Source: Adiantum capillus-veneris (Eukaryota > Streptophyta > Polypodiopsida > Polypodiales > Pteridaceae). From it: a DNA stretch of 64,000 bases. The stretch is from NCBI GenBank assembly GCA_014529385.2, contig CM043965.1:18264912-18328911 (forward strand), given 5' to 3'. Positions 48,713-59,468 of this stretch are shown piece after piece. Numbering within the stretch: the stretch's first letter is position 1; each line of letters opens with the position of its first letter. The notes beneath the pieces are model-generated. The model was not told the DNA's origin. It worked only from the letters and a program-made list of their open reading frames with translations, and did no database searches. The translations under genes and the position numbers were made by a program.

Positions 48713-49080
48713 GGTTTAATGTGAGTGACCTAAAGTTAGCACTTACAATAGAAGGATACATCAAAGAGCAAGGACATAGAACATTGGGTGGAAAACAATT
48801 TGATCACTTGTGAAAATTCCACTTTATTATGGATATTTATGCACACATACATTTTTGCATGTGTCAGTTTTTATCTTTATCTTTTGACCTGTATTTTGGT
48901 TTATGATCCTTGTATATTTGTTACCATGGTATGAAAGAACTCAAGAAATATACAAGTATGAAATCAATTTTGTGCTCATTTTATCTCACATTTTGGTTTT
49001 ACAGGCCTTGTATATTTACTACCATGGTACTTGAGCCATGGTATAAAATCACTCAACAATATATTGGGGTGGTTTTGTGC
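48713..49080. other. AT-rich linker, no recognised gene
   Basis: Decayed sequence between the TTAA element and copia integrase. It has two similar segments around TGTATATTTGTTACCATGGTA (48910) and TGTATATTTACTACCATGGTA (49010). Confidence 0.45.
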
Positions 49081-49620
49081 TGATTTGTGATTTCCTACAC
49101 CTCACATAACTCTCTCTCATGAGTCTCGCACGATTTTTCCATTCGCTTGGTAAAGTTCGCTCCATGGCAAGACTCAGTCAAAACAAATATGGACTCTTGA
49201 CCATACATCATGCCATCTCCACAAGTGACTTGTTTTTCCTTTCAACAAGACCATTTTGTGGAGGTATATATGGCACTTTACATTGGCGTTTTATACCTAG
49301 ACTATCCAAAAATACATTAAACCCATGAGACATATAAGACACCCTCCATTCATATGGAGGGCGAAATAGTACATTTAGAGACATTTTTAGACATAGCCAT
49401 AAATTGATTGAAGCACATGACTATTTCGGACTTACCTTTAAGTGGACATACCCATGCATGCCTAGAGTTATCGTTAATGAAAGTCACAAAGTACAGGGAA
49501 TTGCGTAAGGATGGAGCTTGCATATACCCACAAAGTACAGGTAATTGCGTAAGGATGGAGCTTGCATATACCCACAAAGTATAGGTAATTGCGTAAGGAT
49601 GGAGCTTGCTTCACTAGTAG
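49081..49620 (-). pseudogene. Ty1/copia integrase remnant
   Basis: Minus-strand order: YFVTFINDNSRHAWVCPLKG (first catalytic region), FNQFMAMSKNVSKC, then in another frame LDSLGIKRQCK, PPQNGLVERKNKSLVEMA (Glu region) and CMVKSPYL. These are the landmarks of copia integrase, which joins element cDNA to the host chromosome. Stops and frame changes make it inactive. Codons before the first catalytic region sit inside a threefold 44-bp duplication. Confidence 0.85.
49485..49612. repeat. 44-bp tandem triplication
   Basis: CACAAAGTACAGGGAATTGC and close variants start at 49485, 49529 and 49573. It lies in the copia integrase remnant. Confidence 0.92.
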
Positions 49621-49789
49621 GAAGATTCTCGAATTTCCAAGCTGACGTTTTTTTTGCCAATTCTACATTGACATGTGCAACACTAGTGCCACACTTCTGA
49701 GGTCTCTCAAAAGGGTTGACCTAGGAGACTAGCATATGAGAAACACAATCCCATCACTACTTATGGACTATTTTAGAAGTGGTGTATTG

Positions 49790-50640
49790 ACGCAATAGGT
49801 CCACTACCATGCATCCATGCCAAAAAGGAGTATGTCATCATGGGGGTAGACTACATGACTAGATGGGTTAAGGCACGCTCCACTAGAAGGATTACTACTA
49901 AAGATGTGGGGGACTTCATTTTTTAGTGCATTTTTTGTAGGGTTGGTACGCCTTTGAAGATCTTATCTAACAGAGGACCTGGTTTTCAAGCATACCTAGT
50001 AGGAGAGTTAATGGAGAAGTTGAAGATTAAGCGTATGCACTCTACTCCTTATTACCGTCAATGCAATGGAGTTTGAGAAGGTGAATGGCCTTTTTTGTAG
50101 AACTATTACTAAGTAAGAGCATATGCACCCAAAGTCTTGGGAAAAACACTTAGATGCAGCACTCTGGGCTTACGGGACATCCTTCAAGACATCTTTGGGG
50201 TTTACTCCTTTTCACTTAGTGTATGGACATGAGGCTCTTTTTGCCCATATAGGTAGAATTGACAAGTCTATGAGTTTTAAAGGCTTACCATGAGGATGAT
50301 CAAAAGAAGAAGGTGGAGCAACAAATCATTGATTTGGAGTGGTTAGAGCTAGATAGAGAATCAGCAATTGAACACTATGTTGCACATGCAAAAAAGTGAC
50401 GAAGAAAGCTTAACAACCAAGTGATAAAGAAGGGCATCAAAGAGGGTTCTCTTGTGCTGCAATATGACAACCGAATTGACCATAGGAAGGATGGTAAGTT
50501 CTTGTTGAAATGGGAAGGGCTTTTGTGGTAGTACAAATGTTCATAATTGGATGGATGCTTAAACCCTACAATTATAGATTGGAGACCTAGATTGAGGGAC
50601 GTGCAGACACTAGTCTATGCTTGGCAGATGACCATTCATA
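49790..50640 (+). pseudogene. Ty3/gypsy integrase remnant
   Basis: Plus-strand translation: GPLPCIHAKKEYVIMGVDYM (first Asp region), TRWVKARSTRRITTKDVGDF, RVGTPLKILSNRGPGFQ, LVGELMEKLKIKRMHSTPYY and QCNG, then in other frames the WAYGTSFKTS-like part. It ends with GSLVLQYDNRIDHRKDGKF and LLKWEG, the post-integrase region typical of gypsy elements. The second catalytic Asp (SDRGPQF in the family) is Asn here. Several stops and frameshifts are present. It is head-to-head with the copia remnant. Confidence 0.88.
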
Positions 50641-50659
50641 TTGGGACATAGGCTAGAGT

Positions 50660-52180
50660 CTGTAGGTGTCAGAAGAGCGGTCTATGATGCATTCTTTTCA
50701 TCACCCCCTCAGAAGCCATCACTTGTATGTAGCTAAGAGAAAAAAATAAAATTATATTTAAAAAAATTCCCATCTTGCATGGAGGTATGCAGCACTATGC
50801 GAGATACTGATTCGGGTGGAAAATCGAAAGGTTTTTTTTAGAAAAAATGCTCGTCAAGCTTTGATTGAGATGTGTGCTAGATTAAGAAGCTCACAACAGG
50901 GATTTTATAAATGTTTTAGTCCAAGACGCACCCCTCAATGCATATTATGGGTTCTAAGTTTGCAACACATTCTTCAGAATCTTTTTCCAAGTGTCCCCTT
51001 TTTCCTAGATAAGTAGAGTTCTTACAAAGAGGGTACACAAGACAAGACCCTTAGTGAACATGCCAAGCAAAGTTTAAAAGAGGAAGAAGAGTACGACTCA
51101 AACCACAAAGGAACAGACAATCCTAGAGAGTGAAGAAAAAAGTACAAGAACAATGTCCTTGCATGGAAACAAAAATCACCTCGTTCCCCACCACCAATTA
51201 ATAAGGAGAATAGGAAATGGAGAGCCATCATAGTGGCTTTGCATGATATACAAAAATATTAAAACCCATAATTTACAAAGGTCCATACAAAATCCTAGAG
51301 CATGAAATAATTAAGAATTTTTCTTATACTACCAAAGTCCAACTGTCTTTGAAATGTCGTTGACAAAAAGAAATTAACAACCCTTTATCACCATTGCATG
51401 CAAAGTGAGTGGATGGAAGTTTAGAACCTCCTCTATCACCTCATCTCCATCTAGTACTTGATCTATGTTATCCATCGGGTCAAACTCCTGTAGGAGCACA
51501 TATTTCATTGAGGCCTCTTCATGCTCACTTATATCTTCAACCTCCCTATCTCTCTCCTCAACAAAGGTTACGGGGGATTCTTGCTTGCCTTTTCCTTTTT
51601 TCTTATCGCTCTCCGTGTTCTCAAGCACTAGCGAAGATAAGACCATGTCCCAATAAAGCAATTGGATACCTATACACCCCATGCTCGAGTCGATGAGGCC
51701 ATCCTAATCATCTAGCTCATAGTCCCTCTTAGCAAGCCCTTTCACAAATCTTAATAGGCAATATCAAAAATTCTTGTCAGATTTGTATATATGCTTTAGA
51801 AAATTAATCGATAATCATATGGTGTAAGTCCCTTAAAACAATTTCAGATTCACATATGTGTGCCTCCATGTAGTACTACTTAAAATTCACTTACTTACTA
51901 AAAATTGAATTTTAAATTAATTTTTGTAAAGAAGATAAATAGAGAAGTAAACTTGCGCACTTGCACAATAATACAGTTCTTGGATGCCATTTTCTAAAAC
52001 TTGAATACTTTTAACATTGAAATGCTCAAAACTCAAAAAAAATCATGAAATACCAAAATAATCACACCCAAATTGAATTAAAGACTAAAAGAACTTAAAT
52101 TAAACTTTACAATCAATAGTTATGTATAGAGTTGGGATGTAAAGCAAAATTCTCATTAAGATAAGGCCATGTGGTTGAGC
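50660..52180. other. no recognised gene
   Basis: A minus-strand frame (51682-51374) is acidic (EERDREVEDISEHEEA) without known motifs. The rest is AT-rich non-coding. Confidence 0.4.
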
Positions 52181-52302
52181 TTGTACAATGATACATGGTG
52201 GGAATAATATTTTTGTACAAGTAAACCCCTTCTCTTTTCTAGACCTTACAATTTTTCTATTCACACAAAAGGAATACTATTCAAGAATTGAGGTATTTGC
52301 AA

Positions 52303-53000
52303 AGATGGCTATGATGCCGCCACATCTGGTGGATGACTGCAGATTTCTATTCTCCAAAGTTTATCAGGGATCCCCTTCATGCGGTGAACTGACCACCAAA
52401 TTTGCTAAGGGTTATGCATTTGAGAAATGTGATGCGGCGAGAAAAGACCCAACAGGGCATATAATAGCATGGGCCCGGCTTGGGGAAGGAGTGTTGCAGA
52501 TGATATCATTTAGGACTGGCGGTCTTGACCGTAAAGTTGAGACATGGAGGAAGCAAAATGCTTCCTCCCCTGGAAATGTCTCGCAGTCAGTTAAGAAGGC
52601 CCACATGACTCAAAGTGGCAGCAACATCTGCACAGAACTAGAGCAAGGTGTCAGAGGGGCAGTGGTTGACTACCTACCTGACTTAGAGGCATTTCTCCAA
52701 AGACTCCAAAAGCAGGTGTCACATCCAGGGTCATCAAAACTAACAGACCTGAAGGCCTCTATTCAAGCAAACAAGGACAAGCTCATGGTATATGAGGGTA
52801 AAGAGGGCGTGGCAAAAAGTTTGATGGAGGATATTGATACCTTGGAGGCGCGCATTGGTGTACTGCGGTAGCAAATACCTATCCCTGATGAAGAGATCAA
52901 AGAGGTGGAGGCTGAGCTAGGAGCAAGTCCGCACTTGTTACGACGGCACGGGGTTTCCGAAAATATCAAGAAGCTCCAAGCTGAGGTTGAACAACAGGAG
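52303..53000 (+). pseudogene. exon 1: helical N-terminal region
   Basis: Starts MAMMPPHLVDDCRFLFSKV. It continues through KGYAFEKCDAARKDPTGHII, ARLGEGVLQMISFRTGG and coiled-coil-like LTDLKASIQANKDKLMVYEG. An in-frame TAG at 52869 is followed without frame change by QIPIPDEEIKEVEAELGASP and NIKKLQAEVEQQE. The exon ends CAACAGGAG|GTATTG. No known domain was recognised. Confidence 0.5.
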
Positions 53001-54747
53001 GTATTGTATTTCTGGCTTATTGCATTGTATACGAATGTTGAAACTTTTTATTCTGCACAAGGTTTGGTGATTTGGCATGTTTCACTTCTTGACTGGTTTA
53101 TTTGCTGACATTTTTATGGGTTTTAGTACTATCTTGGATTGGTTTGGTACTCTCTCTAACTGTTTTGGTACTTTTATTTAACACTAAGGGCAGTGCTGAA
53201 ACTTTCTTTAGTACTTTATACTATTGATTCATTTCATTTGGTACTCATTTGAACTACTTGGTACTATATTGGTACTTCCTTGTTTCTAATTTTTGAGTCT
53301 TACACTGTACTATTTGTTTTGTTTTGGATTCTATAATGGCACAATCCATGGTACTTTTGGTGCTTTTATGATCATTTGGTCTTTTTCAATTCTATTTTGG
53401 GACTGCTATGGTACATGCTGCTTAGTGCTTTGGTATCTTCTTTAAATGTCTTGGTACTTTTCAGGTTTTTTTAAAAGTGCTTTGCTTATTTTTGGACTGT
53501 TTTGGTACTTTTTAAACTGATTTGGGTATTTAATCGAGCACTAACTGCTATGTTCGTACTTCCCTTGTAACCTTTTGGTGCTTATTTATTTTAATTGGTT
53601 CTCTCTTTGATCATTCTGGTATTGTCTTGATAATTTTTGGTACTCATATAGTTTACAGATATTGTCTTGGGTGCTATGTGGCACAATCTTTGGTACTTTG
53701 GGTGCTTTTCTGCTCATTGGGTACTCTTATTACTTATTTTGGAACTTTGTAGTTACAGTCTTATACTGTAATGTTGAGTTTGACTTGGGTACTTTTGGTG
53801 CTTGATACTGCTTTGGTACTCTTGAAACATTTGGTACTTCAACCTATTTTGGTACTTTTGGTACTTCGCTTGTAACCTTTTGTGCTTCTTTATTTTATTT
53901 GGTTCTCTCTTTGACCATTTTGGTACTGCCTTGAGAATTTTTGGTACTCATATAGTCTACAAATTTGCCTTGGGTGCTATGTGGCACAATCTTTGGTACT
54001 CTGGGTGCTTATCTATTCATTGGGTAGTCTGATTACTTATTTTGGTACTTTCTAGTTACAGTTTTATACTGTAATGGTGAGTATGACTTGGGTACTTTTG
54101 GTGCTTGATACTAATTTGGTACTGTTGAAACATTTGGCACTTCAACCTATTTTGGTACTTTTGGTACTTTCCTTGTAACCTTTTGTGCTTATTTATTTTA
54201 TTTGGTTCTCTCTTTGACCGTTTTGGCACTGCCTTGAGAATTTTGGTACTCATATAGTTTACAGATTTGCCTTGGGTGCTATGTGGCACAGTCCTTGGTA
54301 CTCTAGGTTTATATCTACTCTTTGGTTAGTCTAATTACTTATTTTGGTACTTTCTAGTTAGTGTCTTATACTGTAATGTTGAGTATGACTTGGGTACTTT
54401 TGGTGCTTGAAACTGCTCTGGTACTGTTGAAACTTTTTTGGTACTTTAGGTACTTTTGGTATTTCTAGTACCTTGATACTACATTGGTATTTTCTTCTAA
54501 TAATGTTTTCTTTGCTAATTGTTTGATTTGGTACTGTCTTGGTTCTATTTTGTAATTGTTGCAATAATATTTTGGTACTGCATGTGTATTCCTTGCTAGC
54601 AGTCAATTTTGGTATTGTTTTGGTGCCTGTTGGATACTGTATTATTCTATTTTGGTACTCTTTCAATAATTTTTTGCTATTGCATGTGCTCTTCCATGCA
54701 TCTTGGTTGTTTTGATAAGTAAATTATGAGAGAATTTTGTTTTGCAG
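53001..54747 (+). repeat. intron 1, TTTGGTACT repeat array with ~302-bp higher-order unit
   Basis: The intron is saturated with TTTGGTACT and TTGGTGCTT variants in the sense strand. A higher-order unit is visible through CTTGGGTGCTATGTGGCAC at 53666, 53969 and 54271, so the period is about 302 bp. It ends TTTTGTTTTGCAG. Confidence 0.9.
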
Positions 54748-55100
54748 AGAGATTATGCCAGGCTCTACAACGAGTCCTTGGAAACCCAAGACCAGTACGA
54801 ATTTGTAAGCAAGCTCTCTGTTGATGTGAAGAGAGGGATGACTCACACGTTGAATCCAAGGCCTCATGTTGTGGACCCTGAAAACACAATACATGTGTTT
54901 GGTTCTTGTGTTGCATGTGGGGAGGCTTTGGAGGCTTCTTATGTGGTTGGTACCTTCATGCTTCCTTGCAGGCATCAGTACCATCCACTGTGTTTTGCAG
55001 GTGTATTGAGAATGGAAGATACGTGTGTGAAGGCACTTTGCAACACTACAATACCTTCGGAGACAAAGGCCTAGATTTCAAGGAGGTCATTATTGAAGAG
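54748..55100 (+). pseudogene. exon 2: RING-like Cys/His motif
   Basis: Continues the frame of exon 1 with RDYARLYNESLETQDQYEF, then CVACGEALEASYVVGTFMLP and CRHQYHPLCFAGVL. The C-x2-C ... C-x-H-x2-H-x2-C spacing resembles the core of RING/PHD-type zinc folds, but the last ligand pair is unclear (CVKALC). An in-frame TAG (55072-55074) ends the open frame. Confidence 0.5.
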
Positions 55101-55190
55101 TAAGTGCGGTGTTTGTGTTGGACACTACTTGCTTATAATATCAGTTGAATTTATGATCTAATCTTCTCTTTCATCTTTGTGTATATGTAG

Positions 55191-56030
55191 GGAGAGGATC
55201 TGTTGGTGCGGACACCCATGACAACACCAACACCCCTGTGGATTGGAAGGATCTTCCTGGATACGGCAAGTCAGGTGCCAGTCACATGTTCCACGAAGAT
55301 CCTTATAAGTCAGTGCATGAAGTATTGCATGACATTGGTGCCAACACGATGGAAGGCAAAAGGGTGAGCCTGCTCTAGACTCCAGTTTGGAGCAAGATAA
55401 CACTAAAGCCGAAGCATAGGAAAGCCAGCAAGGCCCTAATGCCAGCACAGTGGAAGGGAAAGGGTCTGAGGCTGGTGTGGGCTCTGGTATGGCATAAGCT
55501 AAACTGAAAACTGAAGTGCAGGAGAAGGATAAATAGGAAAGCGAACTGATTGAGGAAGTTGATGACATAGAGATAGAGCTAAGCAAGAAGAACAACGCAG
55601 AAATTTAGGCTGATGAGGAGGTGGCAGTGGAAGTTTCCTCGGCGGCCGAGTGTTTGGATGCAACTCCAAAGTATGTAGAGAAGAAGGCAGGCAGAAAGAC
55701 GAGGCAGCAGGCAAACAGTGAGGTAGAACTTGCTGACAGTGCGAAGGAGGAGGAACCTGCCGAGGGTGCAAAGGAGGGTGAGAAGGAGGCTGCGAAAGAG
55801 TATGGCACAGAGGAGGCAGCTTATTTTGTGGAGGAGACGAAATCCATGGAGGAGGCCGAAGGTGCGGGGCAGGAGACAACCTTAGAAATAGGTTATAGCA
55901 TTGACTGCGCCACACTCTCCAAACTCTTCTTTATGAAATGTAAAAAACGCCCCAAAGGTCGTGGTCTCAAGCCGCGAACCTCCAAGAATGATCTATTTAA
56001 CAGCGTTTTGTACTTGCTTCTGTCTTATCA
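55191..56030 (+). pseudogene. exon 3: acidic Gln/Glu-rich linker
   Basis: Encodes DTHDNTNTPVDWKDLPGYGK, then a long acidic stretch (EEVDDIEIELSKKN, AKEEEPAEGAKEGEKEAAKE) and a basic end (MKCKKRPKGRGLKPRTSKN). Four in-frame stops (55417 TAG, 55495 TAA, 55534 TAG, 55606 TAG) lie in a Gln-rich context and share one frame with the 164-residue open part at 55621-56115. A one-base frameshift is likely near 55362. Low-complexity acidic linkers are common between functional domains. Confidence 0.5.
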
Positions 56031-56210
56031 TGAAATACGATCCCGTTTTGCGTTTGTCAATGTTTGGTGTCATGTCAATCAGATGTTAATGTGTCCGTTC
56101 CTTGTTATGTCATGATGTCAACAATTGGTAACCTTTAATGGTGCTGAATGTCCACACTTTCTATTTCCAAAAGGCTGGGTGTTCCTTTACTCATTTTGCT
56201 TTGTGGTACT

Positions 56211-57568
56211 TCAGTGAGGGACAGGTGGTGGCTGAATGAAAAGCGACCGGATACATCAATGCCGCTGGACGTAAAGGCGAGCACTAAGCGCCTTGTCATT
56301 CTGGATGTGAATGGAGTTCTGTTGAAGGATTATCATGAAGAACCCGAAGATTTGTGGAAAATCCCATTTCCAGAGGGATGTAGGCCTCGATGCATGTAGG
56401 TCTCCCAACACAAATACTGCGTGGTCAGACCTGATGCGGAGGATTTCATCCTTAGCCTGAGGAGGTGATGCTACGTGATGCTTTGGCCCTGCAACCAAAG
56501 ACACAATCTGATGACCATACTGCATGCTTGCTTCCCTAAGTTGATGAAGATGCAAAGTCTCTTTTTAGGTATGAATCCCTTAACTTCCAAACTGGTTTGG
56601 CTGATTTTGGTACTGTATCTACCTTTGCTACTGATTTGTACATATTCTGGTACGATTGGTTCTTTTTGTACTATTTGGTACTATCGTGTATAGGATTTGG
56701 TACTGTTTGTAGAAATTGATACTGTCCACACAATTTTGGTAATGTTAGCCCAATTTGGTACTGTTTGCACAACTTGATACTATCCATACAACCTGGTACT
56801 ATTTGCACACTTACTTTGGTACTTTGGTACTATTATGTACAAAACTTCCTGTTTTTATTTTTTTGGTGATTTAAGTACTTTGGTACTTTGGTAGTGATAT
56901 GTACAGAACTTGCTATTTTTCTTTTTTTGGTGATTTAAGTCCTTTGGTACTTTGGTACTGTTATGTACATAACTTTCTGTTTTTCAGACTTTGGTGATTA
57001 AGTCCTTTGGTAAGGTACTTTGGTACTTTGGTACTTTGTTGCTTTGGTACTGTTATGTACAGAACTTGTTGCTGTTTTTCAGACTTTGGTACTCTGAACT
57101 GTATACCTGCTCTAACAACTTAGTTTACTTGACACAGATATTTTTGACCAGTCCCATTGTGAAAAATGGGCTTCCTCTATGAAGGATGTGGCAGGCATTT
57201 TGGGGCAGTTCGGCGACAAACCCATTTTCCTGAAGCTCCTGCAAACAGTTTGGCGCAAGCATCCTCAATTTAATGAAGCCAACACGCTCCTTGTGGACGA
57301 CACAAGATACAAATCATTGAACAACGATTATGAGTCGTGCTGCTGCATTCGGACATATGAGCCAAACTATTACGATCCGAACAAGCCGAAGTATCTCATG
57401 GATGTCATTCTGCCATGGATCACAGGATGGCTAGATAAGAAGTTCCCCACCGCTTATAGCCGGCGCACACCCCTGTTTGATGTAGAGGACGACATCTCCC
57501 TGTATGTTGCTGACTACTTTGTATCTTTGGAAGGGTACTCGTACCGGTTTGACCCCCCTGATGTGTAA
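56211..57568 (+). pseudogene. FCP1-like HAD phosphatase domain, split by one intron
   Basis: Exon 4 carries KRLVILDVNGVLLKDY (motif I, at 56287-56334), VSQHKYCVVRPDAEDFILSL and the motif II region YVMLWPCNQRHNL, with nonsense codons at 56397 (TAG) and 56466 (TGA). The intron 56569-57136 is another TTTGGTACT array. Exon 5 encodes DQSHCEKWASSMKDV, LQTVWRKHPQFNEANTLLVD (motif IV LLVDD), TYEPNYYDP and LPWITGWLDKKF, ending DPPDV. The order matches the FCP1-like domain, as at 18.8 kb, though the two are quite diverged. Motif I again has Asn (DVNG) for the second Asp. Confidence 0.75.
56569..57136 (+). repeat. intron with TTTGGTACT repeats
   Basis: Starts GTATGAATC and ends GACACAG. At least a dozen copies of TTTGGTACT and TTTGGTACTGTTATGTACA are in sense orientation. 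Confidence 0.9.
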
Positions 57569-57984
57569 AAGACTGGCATTTTCATGTAATAAGAAATTAT
57601 TGCTGGCATGAACCTTCATCTGCAAAAGTTTTACACATGCACTTAATTTTTTTGCACATGATCTTTTTCTTGCCACTTCTTTGGTAATTGTTCTATTGCT
57701 ATTTGCATGTGAAGCCTGAATCAGCAGAAATGTCAAATAACCCACGAGCATTGATTACTCCTTCCCACTTTAATTTCTATCCCATTGATAACTAAACCCG
57801 GATTCTTGCACCTGCCTAAGATATTTTCAACCATATTAAAGTATCCTGCTATCAAACAAGGATTATGCAGTTTGGCTATCAAATTTGGTACTACAAGAGT
57901 CAGCTGAAAACAAATTAGCAAGTACACACTACTGATCACAAGTAAGATTCTATTCAAGAGAATTACAACTGTTGCTTCCAGTGG
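57569..57984. other. intergenic stretch between the convergent genes
   Basis: About 416 bp with no open frame of note. It is presumed to hold both 3' untranslated regions. Confidence 0.5.
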
Positions 57985-58138
57985 CTAGACTTGTAGTTGG
58001 GGTTTACGCTGTATGGCTCCCCTCGTGGTCACTCCCTTCATCATATGGCATACTATTGTAGATATTTTCATATATCTCTGAGGATAGTTTAAAATGGTTA
58101 TGCAGGCCCGGTTTGACCTCCATGGGGAACCGTATGGC
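57985..58138 (-). pseudogene. C-terminal end of the transposase-like gene
   Basis: The frame continues from 59469 once the TTAA element and one TTAA are removed. Across the junction it reads SHLVKPYGSPWRS, and it ends RKPQLQV and a TAG stop at 57985-57987. Confidence 0.65.
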
Positions 58139-59468
58139 TTAACACTAGGTTGGTAACCTAACAGGACATAAAAGTGTCCTTTTAGGGTTTTGAAAAAAAC
58201 CTCCAAAACCATAGTAGATCCACTCATTTTGTAAAATCCTTTCATGAGGTTATAGTTCAAGGCCTACTACACATGGAAAAAATAAGAAACTTGTAAAATT
58301 TCTCATCTTTTGGTCACACCAAGCCTCCAAAGTTGATGGAGCAGTACATTTTCATCAAAACGGTCATTTCTTACGTTTTGTTGCATAAAAATAAGATTAG
58401 GGATTTTTGTCGGACTTGAGATAAATTCCCTAGTTAACTCCAATGGGTTGGTGATCAGAACATATGATTGTTTCTCACTCACTATTTTTTGTTTTGCTAA
58501 AAGAAATAGGTACAAAAAAGTTGAATTTTTACCATTCTGCAAACCTATCATCAAAGTTTCTATAGCCACGCTCAATACAAATAATATATGCATGTTTTCT
58601 TAGTTCCCTATTGTCCTTTAGGTTCATAAGGAGCCATGGAGCATGTCAAAAGAATAATACATCTCTTACCAAGGAGAATCTTGGGGACAAAGATGAAGTG
58701 CTAAATATAGCAAACATGAAAAAAATGGGTTCAACATTATGAGTTGTAGAATCTTATAGAAACTATTCAATATCTAGCCAAATTTGATCCTTATGACTAC
58801 ATATGGTTACTACCTACAAAATGCATGTAGTTGTTACAAGAAACTAATAATATTGAAAAAGCTATACTTGATATACTAGAATGTTTCGTTTTCTTCTATA
58901 ATTGAAAAAATCAACCATCGTCGTCTACTATGCAAAATAGGGTATTAGGTGCCCCAAACTCAAGGAATATTAGCTTTATGTTACAATATGTGACATAGAA
59001 AATCAAAACTACATTTGGATATCATGAAAGCCACCAAAAAAATCATAGAAGAGCTAAAATTGGCTAAAAAACAGGATTTGACAATTTTTTGTAATTTGGT
59101 CATAACTTACAACTCTAACATTTATTTCTCCCTAGAAGCATCAGGACATGTTGAGGACTACTAAAGATAGTTCTCTAGCATTATAGACCTCACAAACATG
59201 AATTCTAGAGTGGTATAGTTGCAAAAAGTTGAAAAAAGCCAAAAACAAGACCCGTTTTTTCACACAGTTTAGGTTGTGAAATGTTGTGCACAGACAAGGT
59301 TAAAGATGGAATTGATATTCCAAAAAAATTGTCGAGTTTTTTTCAGCTCATGAGACAACTTTCTAGACAGATAGCACCTCAAAATCCATTTTGAGACTCT
59401 TGACATAATTCAAGGAAAATGGTCACTTAACAGGACATAAAAGTGTCCCATTACCAACCTGTTGTTAA
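58139..59468. mobile_element. TTAA-flanked piggyBac-like non-autonomous element, copy 3
   Basis: 1322-bp element (58143-59464), inverted relative to copies 1 and 2. TTAA lies on both sides (58139-58142 and 59465-59468). Ends are CACTAGGTTGGTAAC and TTACCAACCTGTTG, the right end having two mismatches. GGACATAAAAGTGTCC motifs lie just inside both ends. The interior is colinear with copy 2. A minus-strand frame at 58593-58303 has an intact counterpart in copy 1 but no transposase motif. It interrupts the coding frame of the transposase-like gene. Confidence 0.88.

Larger units (their letters stand above)
52303..57568 (+). pseudogene. multi-exon gene with RING-like and FCP1-like domains (whole locus)
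   Basis: Five or more exons: 52303-53000, 54748-55100, 55191-about 56030, 56211-56568 and 57137-57568. They are joined by GT-AG introns whose phases mostly fit. The order is a helical N-terminus, a Cys/His-rich RING-like motif, a long acidic Gln/Glu-rich linker and an FCP1-like HAD domain. In-frame nonsense codons at 52869, 55072, 55417, 55495, 55534, 55606, 56397 and 56466 break otherwise continuous frames. The two long introns are filled with TTTGGTACT repeats. The gene ends 416 bp from the end of the opposing transposase-like gene. It may be the accessory gene of the same element; this is inference. Confidence 0.55.

Noticed and set aside
49141-49160. Isolated TTCGCTTGGTAAAG resembling the 34-kb array core
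   Set aside because: A single copy within copia integrase coding sequence; a chance match.
51374-51682. 102-codon acidic minus-strand frame
   Set aside because: No motif, and an overlapping open frame on the other strand. There is no evidence that it is a gene.
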